The notes beneath the pieces are model-generated. The model did not search any database and was not told the origin of the DNA. It worked only from the letters and a program-made list of their open reading frames with translations. Shown in pieces: positions 53,914-62,549 of a stretch of DNA of 64,000 bases; position 1 is the stretch's first letter; every line of letters starts with the position of its first letter. A program made the translations under genes and the position numbers. The stretch covers positions 106,955 through 170,954 of the forward strand of contig NZ_JAKVIP010000005.1 of the NCBI RefSeq assembly GCF_022601875.1, read 5' to 3'. Source of the stretch: Chryseobacterium sp. SSA4.19 (GTDB lineage: Bacteria > Bacteroidota > Bacteroidia > Flavobacteriales > Weeksellaceae).

Positions 53914-54744
53914 ATGTCAGAAATCATCATTCTCTTCCTTGGAGCAATTTCGGCAGGACTTTTGGGTTCACTGACCGGTTTAGGAGGCGGAGTTATCATC
54001 ATTCCTTTATTAACGCTGGGTTTCGGCGTTCCGATGCATTACGCCATCGGGGCTTCTCTTATCTCGGTAATAGGAACTTCTTCCGGTGCAGCAGTTGCTT
54101 TTGTAAAAGAAGGCTTTACCAATATGAGGATCGGAATGTTCCTGGAGATCGCTACCACAGCCGGAGCAATCGTTGGGGCACTGGTTTCGGGAATGCTTAA
54201 TCCGAATACCATCGGGATTATTTTCGCAAGCATTCTCCTTCTTACGGTTATTTTAAATTTAAAAGGAAAACCTGACCATCAGGAACCATTGATACAGGGA
54301 AGCCTGGAAGAAAAGTTAAAACTTTTCGGAACTTTTCCTGATAAAGGGGTTCTGAAAAGCTATTCGGCCAGAAATACAGTTCCTGGATTTTTGATGATGA
54401 TGTTTGCCGGTGCAATGTCCGGTCTTTTGGGAATCGGCTCCGGTGCCCTGAAAGTGTTGGCGATGGATAACATGATGAAACTTCCCTTCAAAGTTTCCAC
54501 AACCACCAGCAACTTTATGATTGGTGTAACTGCGGTTGCGAGTGCGCTTATCTACTTTCAGAGAGGAGAGATTGTCCCTGTCATCGTTGCGCCTGTTTTG
54601 ATAGGTGTTGTGGTAGGAAGCTTCATCGGATCAAAAACACTGATGGTTTCCAAAACAAAAAAACTGAAAGTGTTTTTTGCCATTGTAATCACAATCCTGT
54701 CTGTATACATGATGTATAACGGAATTAATAAAAGTTTCAGATAA
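53914..54744 (+). CDS. TauE/SafE family sulfite exporter-like protein
   Basis: A 276-residue inner-membrane protein with about eight hydrophobic segments and two TauE signatures: GLLGSLTGLGGGVIIIPLLT and GAMSGLLGIGSGALKVLAMD. The family exports sulfite or other organosulfur anions. Its stop overlaps the DUF1634 gene by one base (ATAATGA), which implies coupled translation. The substrate is not established from sequence. Confidence 0.92.
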   Translation: MSEIIILFLGAISAGLLGSLTGLGGGVIIIPLLTLGFGVPMHYAIGASLISVIGTSSGAAVAFVKEGFTNMRIGMFLEIATTAGAIVGALVSGMLNPNTIGIIFASILLLTVILNLKGKPDHQEPLIQGSLEEKLKLFGTFPDKGVLKSYSARNTVPGFLMMMFAGAMSGLLGIGSGALKVLAMDNMMKLPFKVSTTTSNFMIGVTAVASALIYFQRGEIVPVIVAPVLIGVVVGSFIGSKTLMVSKTKKLKVFFAIVITILSVYMMYNGINKSFR

Positions 54745-55127
54745 TGAAGAAAAACTTCACAGATGTAGATCTGAACCGTTCCGTAGGAAATCTGCTCAGG
54801 CTGGGTGTAATTCTTTCGGTAGCCACTTCATTAGCCGGCTTTATCAAGCTTTTTACAGAAGGATTCAAGATGCCTAAAACCTACAACAGCCTTGATATGG
54901 GTTCTTCTTCTGAAAAGGTATGGGGACAATTCTGGAATTCGCTTTGCAGAGGAGAAGGAATGGCCATTATCCAACTTGGAATCTTACTTTTGATTTTCAC
55001 GCCTTTGGTGAGAATTATTTTCGCTTTAATCGGGTATCTGAAAGAAAAAGATTATGTATATGTAATTATTTCTTCTATCGTGCTGGCCATAATGGCGATC
55101 AGTTTCTTTACCGGTTACGCTCATTAA
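54744..55127 (+). CDS. DUF1634 membrane protein
   Basis: A 127-residue protein with three hydrophobic segments (about residues 17-35, 65-90 and 100-123). It opens with NRSVGNLLRLGVILSVATSLAGF and contains GEGMAIIQLGILLLIFTPLVRI, which are the DUF1634 pattern. DUF1634 proteins are usually encoded next to TauE/SafE transporters, as here with a one-base overlap, and may be a subunit. The stop codon is immediately next to the convergent gloA2 stop. Confidence 0.88.
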   Translation: MKKNFTDVDLNRSVGNLLRLGVILSVATSLAGFIKLFTEGFKMPKTYNSLDMGSSSEKVWGQFWNSLCRGEGMAIIQLGILLLIFTPLVRIIFALIGYLKEKDYVYVIISSIVLAIMAISFFTGYAH

Positions 55128-55505
55128 TTACATTTCATAAAACTCCAGCGGAAGCTGATCTGGATCCATGGTAAAGAAAAATTCTTTTCCGGTGAATTCA
55201 TCTATGCGTATTTCTTCGCAGTCCAGACCCTTTTGAATAAGTTCATGCCTCTTTTCATGAACATTTTCAACCGAAAAAGCCAGATGCCTTAAGCCACAGG
55301 CTTCCGGCCGTGAAGGCCTTGCGGGAGAATCGGGAAATGAAAATAATTCAATGACATAATGGTCCCCAATTGCAAGATCAAGTTTGTAAGACTGCCTTTC
55401 TTCACGGTATACTTCACGGAGAGTATTCAATCCCAAAATGTTGGTATAGAATTCTTTTGAAACTTCATAATCTGAACAGATGATGGCGATGTGATGGATT
55501 TTCAT
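55128..55505 (-). CDS. gloA2: VOC family protein (GloA2/SMU1112c/YaeR-like)
   Basis: A 125-residue vicinal-oxygen-chelate protein with the metal-ligand positions in KIHHIAIICSDYEVSKEFY (His5), YVIELFSFP (Glu54), LRHLAFSV (His74) and LPLEFYEM (Glu121). The N-terminus and REERQSYKLDLAIGDHYVIE match the GloA2/YaeR subfamily rather than true glyoxalase I. The reaction is unknown. It is eight bases downstream of the NTF2-like gene and probably in the same transcript. Confidence 0.9.
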   Translation of the reverse strand: MKIHHIAIICSDYEVSKEFYTNILGLNTLREVYREERQSYKLDLAIGDHYVIELFSFPDSPARPSRPEACGLRHLAFSVENVHEKRHELIQKGLDCEEIRIDEFTGKEFFFTMDPDQLPLEFYEM

Positions 55506-55513
55506 ATTGCAAT

Positions 55514-55951
55514 TTATTTCAGATCATTACAGTTTTCTTTTCTTCTGGTATCAATCAGATATTGGATTTTCCATATCCCATTCTGCTTGATCAATTGGAA
55601 GCTGTTGGCTCCGCAATGAGAAAATTTCCCTTTAAAATAAAAAGAATAAGGGACAAAAACACTCGCCAGGTCTCCGTCAGTATGAATTGCTTTTATCATG
55701 ATCCTTTCGTCCAGATCATTTTTTGCATAGCCGGAAACAGAAGTGATAAAACTATTGATGTCTTCAGTTTTCACACCGTCCTTAGTAATGGTCTGAAGAA
55801 TTGCTGTTTCAGAAAAAACAGTCTTCATAAGTTGAGCACCAGCCGTTTTCATGGCTAAAAACAAATCTCTGACCGGCTTTTCAACTGCTTGTCCGTTCTG
55901 GGCAAGGCACAAAGTTCCTGACAATACAGCAATCGTAAATATTTTCTTCAT
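55514..55951 (-). CDS. exported NTF2-like/SnoaL-type protein
   Basis: A 145-residue protein with a Sec signal (MKKIFTIAVLSGTLCLAQ) and an NTF2-like fold: helix VRDLFLAMKTAGAQLMKTVF, then strands with TAILQTI, VFVPYSFYFKGKFSHCGANS, FQLIKQNGIWKIQYLIDT. The Gly-rich Trp motif is the family end. The ligand is unknown. It is the first gene of a likely two-gene operon with gloA2. Confidence 0.85.
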   Translation of the reverse strand: MKKIFTIAVLSGTLCLAQNGQAVEKPVRDLFLAMKTAGAQLMKTVFSETAILQTITKDGVKTEDINSFITSVSGYAKNDLDERIMIKAIHTDGDLASVFVPYSFYFKGKFSHCGANSFQLIKQNGIWKIQYLIDTRRKENCNDLK

Positions 55952-56077
55952 GTTTCTCTGAATTTATCTCTAAAATAAAGTATTTACCTTTATAATCCTG
56001 CATTAATCCGCTACAATATAAAATTTCATTTGAGCGATAATAAAAAATGATTTAAATTTATAAAATTATTTATTAAT

Positions 56078-57157
56078 ATGTGGACAGCTTACCTGATTCT
56101 GACTGTATTGTTGCTGATTTTAACCATACTTCCAAAAATTCAAAATTCTCACTGGATCTTCCGGGTTCCTGAGTTCGGCAAAATACAGGTTACCCTTTTT
56201 ATCCTGTTAACCTTTTTATTAGGTTTTGCTGTTAATCATTCAGAATACTTCTGGTACTACCAGTCTTTTCTGTTGCTGATGTTTGTATATCACGGACTTA
56301 TACTTGTGAAATACACTCCGCTTTATCCTGTGAAAAAACATTTCCGACGCCAGCAATCTTCCCAAAAACTAAAATTTATTTCTGCCAATGTATACCAGTT
56401 TAATAAGGAATATGAAAGATTCATCGAACTGATAAAAAAATACAACCCGGACTTCTTTTTAACCATGGAAAGCAACAGCGACTGGGAAAAAGCAATGCAG
56501 CCATTGGAAAAAGAATACAGGTATCAGCACAAAGTTACTTTGGAGAATACGTACGGAATGCATTTTTATTCAAAAACCAAAGTCGAAGATGCAAAGACCC
56601 ACTATTTTGTTGCGGATGACATTCCTTCCATTGAAGCTCACATGGAAACTGATCATGGTTTTAAATTCGTTTTTTTTGGTGTCCATCCGCCTCCGCCAAG
56701 CCCGACAGAAGAAGAAACATCGAAAGAAAGAGACGGTGACCTTTTAAGTACAGCTAAACGGGTTACGGAGATTGACAAACCTATTATTGTCGTAGGAGAT
56801 TTTAATAATGTCGCATGGTCAAAATCATCTATTCTATTCAGGAAAACCAGCCACCTGATAGACCCCAGGATCGGACGTTCTTTTGTTTCCACCTTCCATG
56901 CCAGATACTGGCTGTTGAGATTTCCTATTGACCTGATGTTCCACAGTGAAAATATTTTTATTGAAGACCTCAAGACACTTGAAAATTTCGGTTCTGACCA
57001 TCTTCCGGTGTACTGTGAGTTTTATATTGATCATCATAATTCTGAGCAGGAAGAGCGCATTGACGGGGCAACCAGCGAAGAAAAAGCAGAAGCGGAAGAA
57101 ATGATCGAGGAAGGCAAAAAAGAGGATGGTGAACGTGATGCAGTAGTCACAGAATGA
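56078..57157 (+). CDS. membrane-anchored endonuclease/exonuclease/phosphatase family protein
   Basis: A 359-residue protein with three hydrophobic segments in the first 80 residues and an EEP domain after about residue 95. KFISANVYQFNKEYERFIEL gives the metal-binding Asn, FFLTMESNSDWEKA the Glu, IIVVGDFNNVAWSKSS the Asp/Asn, and NFGSDHLPVYCEF the terminal catalytic Asp-His. A strongly acidic tail of about 40 residues (EEKAEAEEMIEEGKKED) is an unusual addition. The catalytic domain is predicted to be extracytoplasmic. Substrate (DNA, phosphoinositide-like or other) unknown. Confidence 0.88.
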   Translation: MWTAYLILTVLLLILTILPKIQNSHWIFRVPEFGKIQVTLFILLTFLLGFAVNHSEYFWYYQSFLLLMFVYHGLILVKYTPLYPVKKHFRRQQSSQKLKFISANVYQFNKEYERFIELIKKYNPDFFLTMESNSDWEKAMQPLEKEYRYQHKVTLENTYGMHFYSKTKVEDAKTHYFVADDIPSIEAHMETDHGFKFVFFGVHPPPPSPTEEETSKERDGDLLSTAKRVTEIDKPIIVVGDFNNVAWSKSSILFRKTSHLIDPRIGRSFVSTFHARYWLLRFPIDLMFHSENIFIEDLKTLENFGSDHLPVYCEFYIDHHNSEQEERIDGATSEEKAEAEEMIEEGKKEDGERDAVVTE

Positions 57158-57240
57158 TAATGGTCATTTTTATCTGGTGCCAGAATTTAGTGGAAAATTA
57201 AGTCAACGAATGATTGATAATGATCACTATTAATTATAAA

Positions 57241-57264
57241 CAAAAAAGCGGATAGGTCCGCTTT
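57241..57264 (-). terminator. intrinsic terminator after mvaD
   Basis: Eight-bp perfect stem AAAGCGGA/TCCGCTTT with loop TAGG; T-rich run on the minus strand side. Confidence 0.78.
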
Positions 57265-57291
57265 ATATGATTGTCGTGTCATCATTAATCT

Positions 57292-58347
57292 TTAGAAATT
57301 CATCACATCTTTAACAATGCCGTTATTTTGGGTGTGCTGCAGTAATTCTGCCTCAATAAAAGCTTTAACTTGATCTTCTGAACCATCATTAGGAAACAAA
57401 AGATGAACATTAGCACCGGCATCCAGTGTGAAAAATAAAGGTAAAGCGGTCTCTTTTCTGAATTTCCAGATCTTATTAATCACTTCCAGGGTTCCTGTCT
57501 GCATTAATATAAAAGCAGGGTCGCTCATCATCATCATGGCGTGCAGCGTTAAAGCTTCGTGCTCTACCAGCTTAATGAAGCTTGCCATATCACCACTTGC
57601 TAAGATGTCTTTCATCGGACCGAAATTTTCCCTGGCTTCCTGGAATCTTCTTTCTGCATAAGGATTGGTATTCATCAGTCCATGCCCTACCGTAGAAGAC
57701 ACCGACTTCTGTCCTTCATGGATGAGCAAAACCCAATCGTTGAAATTTTTGAAAATATCATGAATTTCATCATTCGGATACTGTACGGCATAGAGATCAG
57801 AGCTTCCTTTAATTTGGGATTCACCCCAGACCACTAATCCGCTGTATAAGCTTCTGCAGGCGCTTCCACTTCCTAATCTGGCTAAAAAAGATGCCTTTTT
57901 TAATGATTCTTCTTCAGTTTTTTTTTCCGTAAAAGCTTCATCCAGTTTCATCAGGCATTTGGCAATCGCCCCGAACCCGGAAGCTGAACTGGCAATCCCT
58001 GAACTGTGAGGAAATGTATTTTGTGTCCGGATCACGTATTTCCCCTTCAAAATCCATGGAAGATACTGCTCAATATTGTTAAAATATTTTTCTATTTTCT
58101 CGGCGAATTTTATTTCTTCGCTTCCTCCCAGAAAAGTCTGTACAACAAACGGTTCATCAGCAATAAACTCTATCGTGGTATCTGTCTTACAATGATTCAG
58201 GGTATAGCTGATGCTTGGATTTGCAGGAATCTGGTTATCATATTTTCCCCAATATTTAATCAGGGCAATATTAGACGGGCAGCTTTCCGAAACTGTTTGA
58301 TTATATATGTTAAATTCTTTTTTTCCTAAAAATTCCTGTGTTGTCAT
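57292..58347 (-). CDS. mvaD: diphosphomevalonate decarboxylase
   Basis: A 351-residue GHMP-superfamily enzyme making isopentenyl diphosphate from mevalonate diphosphate. SCPSNIALIKYWGKYD is the substrate-binding N-terminus, HSSGIASSASGFGAIAKC the GHMP ATP loop, and FTLDAGANVHLLFP contains the catalytic Asp. Its presence shows the mevalonate route to isoprenoids, as in other Weeksellaceae; the polyprenyl synthase at 30-31 kb would use the product. No other mevalonate genes are in the window. Confidence 0.95.
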   Translation of the reverse strand: MTTQEFLGKKEFNIYNQTVSESCPSNIALIKYWGKYDNQIPANPSISYTLNHCKTDTTIEFIADEPFVVQTFLGGSEEIKFAEKIEKYFNNIEQYLPWILKGKYVIRTQNTFPHSSGIASSASGFGAIAKCLMKLDEAFTEKKTEEESLKKASFLARLGSGSACRSLYSGLVVWGESQIKGSSDLYAVQYPNDEIHDIFKNFNDWVLLIHEGQKSVSSTVGHGLMNTNPYAERRFQEARENFGPMKDILASGDMASFIKLVEHEALTLHAMMMMSDPAFILMQTGTLEVINKIWKFRKETALPLFFTLDAGANVHLLFPNDGSEDQVKAFIEAELLQHTQNNGIVKDVMNF

Positions 58348-58408
58348 AATTTGGTTTAAATAATAATGTTATCTATCGAACCTTATGTTTATTCTTATCA
58401 GCCGATAA

Positions 58409-60178
58409 TTAATACATTTTTTCAATAATATCCGAGTATCTTTTGAGTACCACATTCCTTTTTACTTTAAGTGTCGGTGTAATTTCTCCGGAACTGATAT
58501 CAAATTCTGTGGGCATCAATGTAAATTTCTTTATCTTCTCGAAATCTGACATATGGCTTTGCAGTTCTTTGATCTTAGCTTTATAAAAATCATTCACCTT
58601 CTCGTAGTTCACGACATCTTCCCAGCGGGTAAACGGAATATGATTGTTTTTAATAAAATCCTGTAAAAATTCAAAATTCGGAACGATCAACGCCGATACG
58701 AACTGCCTATCCTCTGCAATCAGAACAATTTGCTGGATAAAATTATTATTCGTCAGAAGGTTTTCAATCTGTTGCGGGGCAATATATTTCCCGTTGGAGG
58801 TTTTCATAAGATCCTTTAAACGGTCTGTAATTGTAAGGTTTCCCTCATCATCGATCTTACCGGCATCACCGGTTTTGAACCAGCCGTCATTTGTGAAAAC
58901 ATCCAGGGTATCTTGTGGCTTATTATAATATCCTTTCATAATTCCTTTTCCTTTCGCCTGGATCTCATTGCCTTCACCGATGCGGAGTTCTACTCCGGGG
59001 AGCGGCTTCCCACTGGTTCCGTGTTCAAAATGGGTTAAAGGGAAAAGCGTTAAAGTTGCAGTAGTCTCCGTCAGCCCATAGCCTACCGTTACATGAATTC
59101 CAACCGATTCAAAAAAACGGGTTACTTCCGGGGATAACGAAGCGCCACCACAAGGCAGGAACCATAACCGTCCGCCCATTTTTGCTTTTATTTTACTAAA
59201 AACCAATACTTCTGCAAGGAATTCTTTTATTTTTAACCCTAAAGGAATTTTATTTTCTTTTCTTCTGAGTTCTGCCGTCTGCCATCCTGTTTCCAGTGCC
59301 CAGCTGAAAATCTTTTTCCTGAATGAAGAACCTTCTTCAGCCTTTTCCAATACACCGGCATAAATTTTCTGAAAAAATCTCGGAACGGCACACATCATGG
59401 TCGGTTTTACTTCTTCCAAAGTTTTAGCAATATTTTTCGGGTCTTCAAGAAAATACACCCTTGCTCCGCCGTACAGGCATAAAAGGCTCCAGCTCCGTTC
59501 AAAGACATGGCTTAACGGTAAGAAAGCCAACGACAGTTCTTCTTCAAAATTTTTAAATTTAAAAAATTCAAAATGAGCATCAAAAGCATTAATGAAATTC
59601 CCATGAGTCAGCATAACTCCTTTAGGCGTTCCCGTTGTTCCTGAAGTGTAAATAAGAGTGGCTACATCGTTAATTTCTTTTTTACAGAACTCCAGCTCGG
59701 GAGAGGATTTGGCAATGAAATCTTCCAGATAAAAACTGCTGAATTCTTTTTTGATCCAGACGGCCTTCTTAGAAATAATAATAGTTTCAAGCCCGGTTTT
59801 TCCGGACTTGAAAATTTCCAGGCAGGCATCATATTGTGCCTGGTCTCCCACCAGAATAATTTTTGCTCCCGAATCACTGATGATATATTCTGCCTGATCG
59901 GCATTATTGGTTGAATAGACAGGAACCGTTACTGCTCCAATCGCCATTGCCGCCAGATCACAGATCATCCATTCTGAGGAATTATCAGCATAAATGGCCA
60001 CTTTATCATTTTCTGCGATTCCTGCACTTTTTAGGGCATTGGCTGTTTTAAAAATAATTTCACTGAATTTCTGCCAGCTCAGCTCCTTCCATCCTGCATC
60101 TTTTTTCCTAAATCCGATGGCCGGTTTTATGGCATGCCTTTCTATATTTTTTTGAATAATTGCCTCTGCAAGATTCAT
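58409..60178 (-). CDS. AMP-dependent long-chain fatty acid-CoA ligase
   Basis: A 589-residue acyl-activating enzyme. The phosphate-binding P-loop LIYTSGTTGTPKGVM is at about residue 173, the second motif GYGLTETTATLTL at about 372, and TNDGWFKTGDAGKIDDEG with TDRLKDLMKTSNGKYIAP forms the hinge. It activates fatty acids with ATP and CoA at the membrane. It overlaps the epimerase gene by four bases (60175-60178), so the two are coupled. Confidence 0.94.
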   Translation of the reverse strand: MNLAEAIIQKNIERHAIKPAIGFRKKDAGWKELSWQKFSEIIFKTANALKSAGIAENDKVAIYADNSSEWMICDLAAMAIGAVTVPVYSTNNADQAEYIISDSGAKIILVGDQAQYDACLEIFKSGKTGLETIIISKKAVWIKKEFSSFYLEDFIAKSSPELEFCKKEINDVATLIYTSGTTGTPKGVMLTHGNFINAFDAHFEFFKFKNFEEELSLAFLPLSHVFERSWSLLCLYGGARVYFLEDPKNIAKTLEEVKPTMMCAVPRFFQKIYAGVLEKAEEGSSFRKKIFSWALETGWQTAELRRKENKIPLGLKIKEFLAEVLVFSKIKAKMGGRLWFLPCGGASLSPEVTRFFESVGIHVTVGYGLTETTATLTLFPLTHFEHGTSGKPLPGVELRIGEGNEIQAKGKGIMKGYYNKPQDTLDVFTNDGWFKTGDAGKIDDEGNLTITDRLKDLMKTSNGKYIAPQQIENLLTNNNFIQQIVLIAEDRQFVSALIVPNFEFLQDFIKNNHIPFTRWEDVVNYEKVNDFYKAKIKELQSHMSDFEKIKKFTLMPTEFDISSGEITPTLKVKRNVVLKRYSDIIEKMY

Positions 60179-61188
60179 TTCTTCAACTTTTTATCGTTCA
60201 TATAATTTTTAAGATGGAAATTAACCGTTTCCTCCAAAGGAATAAACTGATATGCTATCCTGTCTTTTATTTTCCGGTTGGAAATAATATTCATTACAGA
60301 AACAGCCTCAATATTTGCTTTGGTTGCCATTCTCAGCACCGGAACCAGCCATCCGAAAAGCGTATTCGCTAAAACACCCATATTCAACTGAAATTTTGAG
60401 AGCACCTTTGCTTCTTTCAGCCCTAATGACGTCCGGATTTGTCTTCCGATCTCGACATATTTTTTACTTTCAGAAATAATAATAAAACGTTCTCCGAATA
60501 TATTTTTTTCCATAAGTTCCACAGAAATTCTGGCTACATCTCTTACATCAGCATAGCTTGTCCCGCCGGAAAAAGTGAAGCTGTTCTTTTCAAAAGTCGG
60601 AAAAATATCTCCGCTGCTGTTTCCCCAGTTTCCGCTTCCGACAATCATTCCCGGATTGATAATAACGGTATTCAACCCTTCAGCAGAGGCCCTCCATACT
60701 TCCATTTCTGCAAGATGTTTGGAAATGGCATACGCAGAGTGTTCTTCTTTGGGATTAAACTCAGAAGTTTCGTCCAGCTCACCGTTCTCATTAAAAAGAT
60801 CCAGCACGGCTATGGAACTTACATGAAGAAATTTTTTCACAGATGAATGGTCGCAGGCATACAAAAGATTTTCAGTACCTTTTACATTTGTACGATAAAT
60901 CTCTTTATCATCTTTGGGATTGAATCCTACTTTTGCAGCACAGTGGTACACCTCACTAACTCCTTCCAGGACATTCTGAAGTAATTGAATATCATCAAAA
61001 TCAACATCCACCCATTCAATTTTATTAAAAAAATCTTCAGGATTTTCCGTATAAAATGTAAAAGAATGTTTCACTTCGTTTAAATCGCTCGACGGTCTTT
61101 TAGAGGCGCGAACTTTTTTCCCTTTTTTTAAAAGTTCCAAAACAATTACCCTTCCCAAAATTCCGGTAGCTCCCGTTACAAAAACCAT
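60175..61188 (-). CDS. NAD-dependent epimerase/dehydratase family protein
   Basis: A 337-residue extended SDR. The Rossmann start MVFVTGATGILGRVIVLELL binds NAD(P); Tyr and Lys of YAISKHLAEMEV are catalytic, and VIINPGMIVGSGNWGNSSGD follows. It lacks the acidic residue typical of UDP-sugar epimerases at the second strand (SKRPSSD), so the substrate may be a ketone or dihydroflavonol-like compound rather than a nucleotide sugar. It is the upstream partner of the acyl-CoA ligase gene and is preceded by about 350 bases of non-coding sequence. Confidence 0.88.
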   Translation of the reverse strand: MVFVTGATGILGRVIVLELLKKGKKVRASKRPSSDLNEVKHSFTFYTENPEDFFNKIEWVDVDFDDIQLLQNVLEGVSEVYHCAAKVGFNPKDDKEIYRTNVKGTENLLYACDHSSVKKFLHVSSIAVLDLFNENGELDETSEFNPKEEHSAYAISKHLAEMEVWRASAEGLNTVIINPGMIVGSGNWGNSSGDIFPTFEKNSFTFSGGTSYADVRDVARISVELMEKNIFGERFIIISESKKYVEIGRQIRTSLGLKEAKVLSKFQLNMGVLANTLFGWLVPVLRMATKANIEAVSVMNIISNRKIKDRIAYQFIPLEETVNFHLKNYMNDKKLKK

Positions 61189-61470
61189 CAGTTATTTTTA
61201 CTAAGTTGACTAAATTATATTCATATTCTGCGTTATGCAAATTTGCGATTTTTAAAGGAGAAATCAGTTTTTAATTCGTGATAAATCATAAATAAATTTA
61301 CAGAGGACTAAATCTGATTAATGAAACAAACATTATGCTTTTTTCTGCAAATCCACACCAGGCCAAACAGACTTGATCCTTTATTAAGGCCGATATTTAT
61401 TTCAGATCATTTTCTAAATTAAATAATAGCAATTGTACGTATCATTGAATTAAACTAAATCAGGCTAACT
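61189..61470. other. intergenic region with a short remnant-like frame
   Basis: A 350-base gap between the epimerase and the graspetide ligases. A 33-codon plus-strand frame at 61321-61422 starts MKQTLCFFLQIHTRPNRLD, faintly like the N-terminus of GH57 alpha-amylases (FQIHxPxRL), and could be a degraded fragment. No other feature is visible. Confidence 0.3.
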
Positions 61471-61471
61471 G

Positions 61472-61500
61472 TTAAAAGAAAAACGGGCTGAAGCCCGTTT
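61472..61500 (-). terminator. intrinsic terminator of the graspetide operon
   Basis: Stem AAACGGGC/GCCCGTTT (61481-61488, 61493-61500) with loop TGAA, followed by a T-rich run on the minus strand, downstream of the last ligase gene. Confidence 0.82.
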
Positions 61501-61544
61501 CTGATTATTTTAAATTTCTTGTTTTTATTACTTTTCAGCTGATC

Positions 61545-62549
61545 TTATGCCAAAACCATATTGTTTCTTCTCGGAGCTTTATCACACAAAAGGTCAGCAA
61601 TACTTTTTGAAATCTGATTTTGTTCCGTAAGGTTATCAAGCCAGAAAAATTCTCCGGCAGCATTGATTTCGATAAAATAATATTCATCTTCAGGAGAGAC
61701 AATCATATCAATAGCTCCATAATCCACGTGGTATACATCTAAAAGCTCTAATATTTTTACTTCAATATCCTGCGGAAGCTGTGTGGGAATCCACTTATCG
61801 ATAAGGTTGACACCATCTTTCCGCCAATCTGTTTTTGCCGCTTCAGACTGTTGGGAATCGATTTCAAAAGCATATATATCACGGCCTACAACTGTTATAC
61901 GAAGTTCTTTTTGCTTTTCAATTTTTTGCTGGAACTGCATCGGGCAATAGAGAAGCGTATCCAGTTCTTCCAGTTTGTCTTCATTCACCACATTGGTGAA
62001 TACTACATTTTCTATCCCGTCTTCATAAATAGCAAAACCGGTCTGCATTTTAGCCACCACATCCTTATGCTTTACAATAAATTTTTTCGCTTTGTCAGGA
62101 TTATTGGTGACACAGGTTGCCGGAATTTTAAATCCAATCTTATCTGCGATTTTCAGCTGTTCTTCTTTGCTGTCCAGCCTTCTGTAAACACTTGGTTTTC
62201 CCAGAGAATACACGTCCACCGATTCTAAAAATCCAAAAAGCGTCGTGCGGATTTCACCCATCGCGGCACCGTAAAACTTGGTATCAAGCTCATCTTTTAC
62301 TCCCTGACCGATATTGTAAGCTCTTCTGTACCACACAGCTGAAATATCATCCAAACGATATTCTTTTTCAGGGGTTTCTAATTTTGTAGTCCATTCGCCG
62401 TCCTGAAATGTGGTCGATAATTTATTTTTAAGCGGATACTCGTCTACATTGAAGCGAATAACTTCACAACCGTTTTTATCGATGTATTCGGTTACTTTAT
62501 CTATTGAAAAATTATCTCCCGTATGGGTAATTATTAAAATTTTATTCAT
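61545..62549 (-). CDS. mdnC: MdnC/MvdD-like ATP-grasp ligase (graspetide ester-forming)
   Basis: A 334-residue ATP-grasp peptide ligase. The N-terminus LIITHTGDNFSIDKVTEYI and SAVWYRRAYNIGQG, the segment TGFAIYEDGIENVVFTN, FEIDSQQSEAAKTDWRKDG and the C-terminal FIEINAAGEFFWLD match MdnC/MvdD, which forms the omega-ester (lactone) rings in microviridins by activating Asp/Glu side chains with ATP. Glu in EINAAGE is a metal ligand. Its start overlaps the preceding ligase gene by eight bases. It is the homologue of CdnC of the chryseoviridin pathway. A strong terminator follows. Confidence 0.93.
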   Translation of the reverse strand: MNKILIITHTGDNFSIDKVTEYIDKNGCEVIRFNVDEYPLKNKLSTTFQDGEWTTKLETPEKEYRLDDISAVWYRRAYNIGQGVKDELDTKFYGAAMGEIRTTLFGFLESVDVYSLGKPSVYRRLDSKEEQLKIADKIGFKIPATCVTNNPDKAKKFIVKHKDVVAKMQTGFAIYEDGIENVVFTNVVNEDKLEELDTLLYCPMQFQQKIEKQKELRITVVGRDIYAFEIDSQQSEAAKTDWRKDGVNLIDKWIPTQLPQDIEVKILELLDVYHVDYGAIDMIVSPEDEYYFIEINAAGEFFWLDNLTEQNQISKSIADLLCDKAPRRNNMVLA

